From Strigomonas culicis (lineage: Eukaryota > Euglenozoa > Kinetoplastea > Trypanosomatida > Trypanosomatidae), in assembly GCA_000482145.1 (NCBI GenBank), contig AUXH01000185.1, positions 1 to 30,225 of the forward strand: a stretch of DNA of 30,225 nucleotides. Direction: 5' to 3'. This document shows positions 25,013 through 30,225 of the stretch, in pieces. Numbering within the stretch: position 1 is the first letter of the stretch; each line of letters starts with the position of its first letter. Made by a program: the position numbers and the translations under genes. The notes under the pieces are model-generated. The model did not search any database. It was not told where the DNA came from and saw only the letters and a program-made list of their open reading frames with translations.

Positions 25013-26428
25013 ATGAGCACCATCGCACGATCCTCGCTGCTGCTGTACGCGGCAGGCTACTTGTTCTTCGGCACGGTGCAGACGCTGAGCCTCAAGTGGT
25101 CCGACCAGCTGACCGCCACGGACCGCTTCGGGCGGTCGGTGGAGTCTGACGGGGCGGCGGCGGTGGGCGCGTCGGTCGTGTACTCCTTCGCCCACCCCTT
25201 CTCGCAGGCCTTCTTCATGTTCTGCGCGGAGGCGTCGTGCCTCGTCGTCTTTGTGCTGTACCTGCTCTATCTCGTGCTCGTCTCGCAGCGCGCGGTCGGC
25301 GGCGGCGACGCGGCCGCGCCGGCGAGCACCGTGGACCCGCAGGAGCCGCTGCTGCCGCCGCCGCGGGCCTCGCTGTCCGCGCGGTGGGCGGAGGTCCGCG
25401 CGTGCTACTTCCCGCAGTCCTTCAACGCCACCGTCTTCCTGCTGCCCGGCGGTGCGGACTTCCTGGCGAGCGTGGTGCAGAACGTGGGCATGACCATGAC
25501 GGCGGCGTCGCTCTACCAGATGCTGCGCGGCGCGACGGTGCTGTACATGTTCCTGCTGTCCGTGCTGTGGCTGGGCCGCCGCTTCAACAAGGTGCAGGTG
25601 GTCGGCATGGTGGTCGTCATGCTGGGCCTCACGTGCGTCGGGCTCAGCTCGCTGCTGCGGCGCGGCGCGAGCGCGGAGGCGGACGCGGCGGTGCAGCAGC
25701 AGCTGCTCGGCAACGCGCTCGTGCTGGCCGCGCAGGCCCTCCACGCCTACCAGGGCGTCTGCGAGGAGCGGCTGTTCGCCCTCTACCGCGTGCACCCCCT
25801 CTTCGTCGTGGGGATGGAGGGGCTCTACGGGGTGCTGCTGTCCGTCACGCTGCTCGCCCTGCTGCAGCTGCTGCCCACCGCGTCCTGGGACGCCCACGTC
25901 ACCGGCGTACGAGAAGTGGCACGCGCCACCGGCGCCGGCAGCCTCTACGCGCCGTACAACAGCTCGTGGGTCGCGGCGGCCTACGCGGCCGAGCACGCGG
26001 GACGCAGCCCACCCAAGGTCCCCTTCGATGACATTGTGCTGACCTTGGACCAGATGCGCGGCGACGCGCGGTGCTTCATCGCGATCGTCGTGTGCTACAT
26101 CCCGTCCGGCTTCTTCTACAACTTCTGCCAGCTGACCATCATCAAGCACCTGTCCGCCGCCGGCACGGTGATGCTCGGCTCGCTGCGCAACATCACGATC
26201 TGGGTCGTCTGCCTGCTGCTGCCGGCCGTCTTTGGCGAGACCTTCAACGTCGTGCAGTGCCTCGGGTTCTGCCTGCTCGTCGCCGGCAACGTGCTCTTCC
26301 ACAAGGTGTGGATATCGGACTTCGAGGAAGTGCTGCCGCCCAGTGTCATTGACACGTTCCCCCTCTGCCTGAAGAACAAGGCGTACAAGGAGGAGGAGGG
26401 CGAACACGGAGTGGGCACGCACGCCTAG
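25013..26428 (+). CDS. SLC35F6-like drug/metabolite transporter superfamily membrane protein
   Basis: A 471-residue polytopic membrane protein with about ten hydrophobic segments, of the drug/metabolite transporter superfamily and closest by eye to SLC35F6. Diagnostic stretches: GADFLASVVQNVGMTMTAAS followed by YQMLRGATVLYMFLLSV, the SLC35F-type helix 4-5 motif in which animals have ASSFQMLRG; LGRRF; and near the C-terminus SAAGTVMLGSLRNITIW, matching the SATTRMVLDSLRTVVIW region. It has a long hydrophilic loop after the second helix (about 92-125) and a large loop (about 290-345). Family members include nucleotide-sugar transporters of Golgi and ER, but SLC35F6 substrates are not well settled, so no substrate is assigned. 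The ATG follows the predicted acceptor at 24926. The C-terminus is Lys/Glu-rich. Confidence 0.82.
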   Translation: MSTIARSSLLLYAAGYLFFGTVQTLSLKWSDQLTATDRFGRSVESDGAAAVGASVVYSFAHPFSQAFFMFCAEASCLVVFVLYLLYLVLVSQRAVGGGDAAAPASTVDPQEPLLPPPRASLSARWAEVRACYFPQSFNATVFLLPGGADFLASVVQNVGMTMTAASLYQMLRGATVLYMFLLSVLWLGRRFNKVQVVGMVVVMLGLTCVGLSSLLRRGASAEADAAVQQQLLGNALVLAAQALHAYQGVCEERLFALYRVHPLFVVGMEGLYGVLLSVTLLALLQLLPTASWDAHVTGVREVARATGAGSLYAPYNSSWVAAAYAAEHAGRSPPKVPFDDIVLTLDQMRGDARCFIAIVVCYIPSGFFYNFCQLTIIKHLSAAGTVMLGSLRNITIWVVCLLLPAVFGETFNVVQCLGFCLLVAGNVLFHKVWISDFEEVLPPSVIDTFPLCLKNKAYKEEEGEHGVGTHA

Positions 26429-27063
26429 CGTCGCGACGAGCTGCGAGCAGCCGGGGGGAGCGCCGGTTGGACTCACTCATACGGATGTTGTATTCGGGTT
26501 TTCGCATCAGTTCGCTTTTTGTGTTGCAATCGCTCTCTCTCATTTTTTTTTCGTTTGACGGTAACGTTTTTATCCCTATTGTTTTTTCTTCTCGCTTGTC
26601 TGATCTGTTTCTTCCCCGTGTTGTCTTCGCACGTCAGCTGTGCATGCAAAGGCGCAACCGGAGAACACCCACACAACAAAAGGAAAAAAAAAAGAATACT
26701 AATAATCGTTGTAATAGGACTACTGTAGTGGACGCCGCACCATAAGACCGTTAAAAGTCAGTTTGAAACATTTTTGTTTTCTAAATCCTATTGTTTCTTT
26801 CCTGTCGTTACTGCTGAAAGTGGATCTATAGCCACCGCTACTTTTTCTCTGATTCTTACTTTCCCTCTTTTTTTCTCCTCTTTCTACAAAACAACAATCA
26901 ATAACAACAACAACAACAAAAAAGGATCTCACAAGAGCTTCGTGGTCTGAAACTGAGGTTACTCTTGTACGCACATATTTATCATTGTGTGCGCGCGCAC
27001 ACATCTGTACGTCTACTATTATTGTAATCATTGTTTTTTTTTGTCTTAGATTTTTAGATTGAG
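26429..27063. other. Intergenic region with trans-splice signal for the 886-residue protein
   Basis: A/T-rich, no gene. A T tract at about 27031-27046 ends in AG at 27048-27049, giving a 14-base leader before ATG 27064. A short CAA run lies at about 26902-26919 and an alternating purine/pyrimidine patch (GTGTGCGCGCGCACACA) at about 26985-27003. Confidence 0.6.
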
Positions 27064-29724
27064 ATGGAAGACTGGAGCGAGCCCCGCACGCCCTCCCAGG
27101 TGCGCGCGCCGCTGGACGGCGGGCTGACGGCGGAGTGGGCCAGCCGCGCGGACCGCGATACGGCGACCGCGCCGACCACCGCCAAGGCCTTCTACACACC
27201 GGAGAGCGCGCCCAGCGGCACGAGCCCCTACAGCACGGAGCCGAGGGGCGGCCGCGCCGGCACCGCACGCCGCGCCGGCGCCGGCAGCGCCCGGGCGCGG
27301 CAGACGCTCTCGCTGGACCCCTCCGCGGGGAGCGCGGGCCGCCGGTCGGAGGAGGGCCCGGCGGTCCCGGAGCCGCGGCAGCTCGACATCGAGTATCACT
27401 TCACGTCCTCCGAGGACGCGTCGCCTGTCGCGGCCCCGGCGGCGGTGGAGGGGCCCCACGCCCGCGCCTCCTCGTCCACTCCCTCTTCGCTGGACATGGA
27501 CCTGCGGCGCGCACCGGCGCGCACCGACCACCCGCAGGAGCGCATCCCACCCCTCCTGGGCCCGCGCGCCACGGCGCTGACGGGCCTGCAGCCGCAGGAC
27601 ACGGAGGCCTCACAGGCCAGGAGCCTCAGCACCGTGGTCGAGTACCACGTGGCGCTGCGGGAGGACAGCGGGAGCGACGGCGAGGGCCACAGGCAGGCGC
27701 CCGTCGCGGTGCTGGAGGAGCACGACGCGGCGCACCGCCGCTCCAGCGAGCGCCGCTCGCCGCCGCGTGGGGCGGGGGAGTCTGAAGACAGCGACGGCGA
27801 CGACCCCTTAAGGGTGCCCAGCGCGGCCGCCCGGATCGGGCGGTGTGGCGCACCGCACGACTGCCCTTCCCCCAACAGCGAGGACGGGGGGGAGGCCAGG
27901 CTGGGCCGGGCCGGCGCCCCGACACGGGTGGAGGCGCCGCGGCCGGCGGCAGCGGAGCGACCAGCGGGCGGCGACGCCGCCGCAGCGGAAGCGGAGGAGC
28001 TGCTCTACACGGTGACCAGCGTCACCGACGACAGGGACGTGGGCCTGGATGCGGAGGACAGCGAGGACAGCGCCACCCGACACGCTCCCGCGCCGGCCCG
28101 CGGCGGCGCACGGCGCGCGCTCACCGCCGCCGAGGCGGCGGACCGCGCGCGCCTCGCGGCGCTAGAGGCGGAGGCGTGGCGCTGCGTGCGGCAGACGCTG
28201 TGCACGCTGCGGAAGATGCTGACGCTGGAGGAGCAGATCGAGCGCAGCGCGTCGCCCAGCCTGCAGCTCAGTGCGAGCGCCAGCACCGTGCAGCGCGGCC
28301 TCTTCGAGTGCGCGTCGCAGAGCAGCGGCGCCAGCAGCCCGTCGCGGCGCGCCCGGCCCGCGCACGCGCGCCAGGGCGTGGCGACCAGCGCGGCCGGCTG
28401 GCGCCTCGCAAGCGGCGCGGCGGCGTGGCAGCGCACGCCGCCGCGCCACTCCTTCCTCAGCGCCTCCCTCTGCAGCTCGCCCATCCTCACGCCGCACGCG
28501 TCCCGCTTCGTCCCGGCGATTCGGACCACCGCCGCCGCTCGCTGGACCCCCGGCGGCAGCGAGCTCGCCGACCGCACGCGCCTCTCGCAAGGGCGGCCCG
28601 TCGGCGCCCCGCCGCCGCCCGCGGCCGCGCGCCGCTGGACGCCGGAGCGCGACCGGCGCGCGCCGGCGGCCATCACCGTCGTGCCGCTCGCCACCGGCGC
28701 GGACCGCGCGCTGCTGCCCGCCTTCACGCACCCGCCGCACCGCCGCACGCCGGAGGACCGGCGCTATGACAGCTACGCGGCGGCGGCCACCCCTGCGACG
28801 CCCCCTGGCCTGCGAGCCGCGGCGCAGCGGCCGCGGCAGCGCCTTTCCCCGCGGTGGAATGAGAGCACCAACGTGCACAGCGCGGCGGTCGACGCGCGGC
28901 CGCCGCCGCGCGCGCGCGGCACACCGTCCATGTTCTCCGCCAGCTACCGGCGCGGCGGCGGCGGCGCGCGGTCGCCCCAGCGTGCGGTGCCGCCGCGGGA
29001 GGCGGTGCACTACACGGTGGCGCTGCCGCCGTCGATCGTCGAGCAGCGCATCGAGCGGCTGCTGGTGCTGGAGTCCATCATGCGCATCGAGGTGGCGCAG
29101 CACTACGCGGAGGAGCTCGGCCAGCTGGAGGGCTACGCGGCGTCGCTCCTCAGCGACTGCGGGGCGGCGCGGCGCGCGGCCCCCGCCGCGGGCGACCCGG
29201 ACCCCCTCCTGGATGTACTGCTGGGGCAGCCACTGGCGGCCGCCGCCCACGCCTTCCACGTGGTGCCGGCGGACAGCACGACGGAGATGGTCGGCGAGTG
29301 TGGCGCGAGCGGCGGCGCGCCGGCGGCGGCGGAAGCGCCCCGCACCGCCGCCACGCTGCACTACGACAGTAAGCTCCTGCGGGCCCGCGTGGGGCCGCAG
29401 CTGGAGCTTGCCCCGCACGACGCGCGCCAGGCGGCCGTCCCCGGCAGGGACGCGCCCACGACGCCGCCGATCGAGCGCGGCGACGTGCTGCTGAAGGTGG
29501 GGGGCGCGAGGCTGCGCACGCTGAGTCAGTTCGTGGCGTGGGAGGAGCGCCAGCGCATCGGCGCGAGCGGCGGCTCGTCGCGGCGCGCGCCGGACAGCGT
29601 GGCGGAGGTGTACGTCACCGTCCTGCGCCCGTCGACGGGAATCAACACGCAGCGGATTGTCATGCGGAGGGTGCTGATCCGTGTGAACGAAGGCCCCGCT
29701 GGTGGGGCGCGCTGGGTCTATTAG
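27064..29724 (+). CDS. Large disordered Arg/Ala/Pro-rich protein with PDZ-like C-terminus
   Basis: An 886-residue protein with no recognised named family. Most is low complexity (Ala, Arg, Pro, Gly, Ser, Glu). Ordered islands are a helix-rich segment at about 353-400 (LTAAEAADRARLAALEAEA and following), another at about 655-700 (IVEQRIERLLVLESIMRIE and following), and a C-terminal PDZ-like domain at about 775-880 around IERGDVLLKVGGARLRTLSQF, which has the carboxylate-loop/betaE pattern of HtrA-type PDZ domains. A Tyr motif recurs four times: 111-115 YHFTS, 194-198 YHVAL, 315-319 YTVTS and 650-654 YTVAL. RWTP occurs at 493-496 and 524-527. Coding G/C is extreme and long antisense frames overlap it. 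The start is fixed by the acceptor at 27049. The PDZ call is by eye; role unknown, possibly a scaffold. Confidence 0.75.
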   Translation: MEDWSEPRTPSQVRAPLDGGLTAEWASRADRDTATAPTTAKAFYTPESAPSGTSPYSTEPRGGRAGTARRAGAGSARARQTLSLDPSAGSAGRRSEEGPAVPEPRQLDIEYHFTSSEDASPVAAPAAVEGPHARASSSTPSSLDMDLRRAPARTDHPQERIPPLLGPRATALTGLQPQDTEASQARSLSTVVEYHVALREDSGSDGEGHRQAPVAVLEEHDAAHRRSSERRSPPRGAGESEDSDGDDPLRVPSAAARIGRCGAPHDCPSPNSEDGGEARLGRAGAPTRVEAPRPAAAERPAGGDAAAAEAEELLYTVTSVTDDRDVGLDAEDSEDSATRHAPAPARGGARRALTAAEAADRARLAALEAEAWRCVRQTLCTLRKMLTLEEQIERSASPSLQLSASASTVQRGLFECASQSSGASSPSRRARPAHARQGVATSAAGWRLASGAAAWQRTPPRHSFLSASLCSSPILTPHASRFVPAIRTTAAARWTPGGSELADRTRLSQGRPVGAPPPPAAARRWTPERDRRAPAAITVVPLATGADRALLPAFTHPPHRRTPEDRRYDSYAAAATPATPPGLRAAAQRPRQRLSPRWNESTNVHSAAVDARPPPRARGTPSMFSASYRRGGGGARSPQRAVPPREAVHYTVALPPSIVEQRIERLLVLESIMRIEVAQHYAEELGQLEGYAASLLSDCGAARRAAPAAGDPDPLLDVLLGQPLAAAAHAFHVVPADSTTEMVGECGASGGAPAAAEAPRTAATLHYDSKLLRARVGPQLELAPHDARQAAVPGRDAPTTPPIERGDVLLKVGGARLRTLSQFVAWEERQRIGASGGSSRRAPDSVAEVYVTVLRPSTGINTQRIVMRRVLIRVNEGPAGGARWVY

Positions 29725-30028
29725 CGCGCGTGAAGGGGTCCACTAGCGTTGCTTATATCTGGACCTTTTTCTTCCCGGAGCGGCTGCACCGCCTCATGTA
29801 CACTTGTATACTTGTATTTTTCTTGTTGTGCCGAAGCATTTACATGCCTCTGATGCATCACGTGAGAGCTGCTCATTGTCTTTTTTCTTTCTTTCTTTCT
29901 GTTGTTTGGTCCCGGTGCTCGGGTCCTGCGGTGCGGGGGCTCTCTCTCTCCCTCTCTGTGGCGCATTTGCACTTCTCCCCCACTCGCTCTCTCCCCCGTC
30001 CTCGCACTGCTGTGACAGTGTCATTCGA
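29725..30028. other. Intergenic region before the last, partial gene
   Basis: About 300 bases, C/T-rich on the right. A tract of CT and CTCCC from about 29938 to 30007 ends with AG at 30017-30018, giving a 10-base leader before ATG 30029. No gene seen inside. Confidence 0.6.
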
Positions 30029-30225
30029 ATGCTATCCACAACACCCCTTCTGCGCACGCTCACGTCGCTGGAGGCGGCGCTCGCGGTAGGGCGCCGCATG
30101 GGCGCGCTGCGCGGCGCGCACGGCTGCGCTGAGCCCGCCCCCGCCGCGGCGGCGCCGCAGGAGGCCCAAGGGTCGCGCGCCGCCGCGGCGCAGGCGGGCC
30201 TCTTCCGGCTGCGGCACTGCGCGCC
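30029..30225 (+). CDS. Start of a hypothetical protein, cut by the window edge
   Basis: A frame opens at ATG 30029 and stays open for 65 codons to the right edge, so only the N-terminus is seen. It begins MLSTTPLLRTLTSLEAALAV and then turns Ala/Pro/Arg-rich. The Leu/Thr/Arg-rich first residues are compatible with a mitochondrial presequence, but that is weak. It is supported as a gene by the strong C/T tract and AG immediately upstream (30017-30018), the same strand as all neighbours, and the same high third-position G/C. A frame of similar length on the opposite strand (30032-30217) is probably its shadow. Product cannot be named. Confidence 0.6.
   Translation, partial: MLSTTPLLRTLTSLEAALAVGRRMGALRGAHGCAEPAPAAAAPQEAQGSRAAAAQAGLFRLRHCA

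Noticed and set aside
25007..26476. Long minus-strand open frame (489 codons) opposite the SLC35F6-like gene
   Set aside because: Same antisense-shadow composition (Arg, Ala, His, Gln, Val); the plus strand has clear transporter motifs.
28162..29418. Minus-strand (418 codons) and alternative plus-strand (28271-29494, 407 codons) frames in the 886-residue gene
   Set aside because: Arg/Ala-dominated low complexity from extreme G/C. The chosen frame alone runs from a splice acceptor to a stop and has ordered islands.
1..30225. CRISPR arrays, insertion sequences, retroelements or viral genes
   Set aside because: Only simple microsatellites are repeated; no direct-repeat array, terminal repeats, transposase or reverse-transcriptase motifs were seen.

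Overview
The window looks like nuclear DNA of a kinetoplastid protist (family Trypanosomatidae). All seventeen protein-coding genes lie on the plus strand. None shows an intron, and they are packed head to tail with A/T-rich spacers. Almost every gene is preceded by a long pyrimidine tract followed by a first AG, the usual spliced-leader trans-splicing signal. Coding regions are strongly G/C-rich (very high G/C at third codon positions) while spacers are A/T-rich with T-runs and TA, TAA and CA microsatellites. TAA, TAG and TGA all end genes, so the standard code is in use. The genus cannot be fixed from the sequence alone.

Layout, left to right: about 1.4 kb of gene-free A/T-rich DNA; a ubiquilin/DSK2-type ubiquitin receptor (1378-2346); the CDK1-like cell-cycle kinase CRK3 (2856-3794); a coiled-coil protein (4354-5079); mitochondrial EF-G (5537-7780); a WD40 protein with an N-myristoylation-type start (8715-10271); a CAP-Gly plus Sec14 fusion protein (11194-12411); an eIF4E-family protein, probably EIF4E5 (13423-14274); a ubiquitin-like/S27a ribosomal fusion (14672-15127); a C-terminal J-domain protein (15477-16373); the ATP synthase F1 epsilon subunit (16829-17056); a DUF3592-type membrane protein (17477-18043); RNase H2 subunit A (18359-19321); a PIG-U/TTA2-like GPI transamidase subunit (19942-21555); a single-pass cysteine-rich protein (22442-23101); an SLC35F6-like transporter (25013-26428); a large disordered protein with a PDZ-like C-terminus (27064-29724); and the start of a further gene running off the right edge (30029 onward).

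The genes form one directional array of housekeeping functions, expected to be transcribed as one polycistronic unit and resolved by trans-splicing and polyadenylation. They do not form a single pathway. Translation (mtEF-G, eIF4E, S27a), mitochondria (mtEF-G, F1 epsilon) and the secretory pathway (TTA2-like, cysteine-rich protein, SLC35F6-like) recur. From memory, and unverified, CRK3, mtEF-G, EIF4E5, S27a, F1 epsilon and RNase H2A also lie near one another on T. brucei chromosome 10 and L. major chromosome 36, which supports the family-level assignment.

I see no tRNA, rRNA, CRISPR array, transposon or viral gene. The most interesting items are the CAP-Gly/Sec14 fusion with a degenerate CAP-Gly signature, the S27a fusion whose ubiquitin half has lost the features needed to act as ubiquitin, a J-protein with repeated DDLF motifs, the four-fold tyrosine motif plus PDZ-like domain in the 886-residue protein, and a duplicated cysteine module in the single-pass protein.
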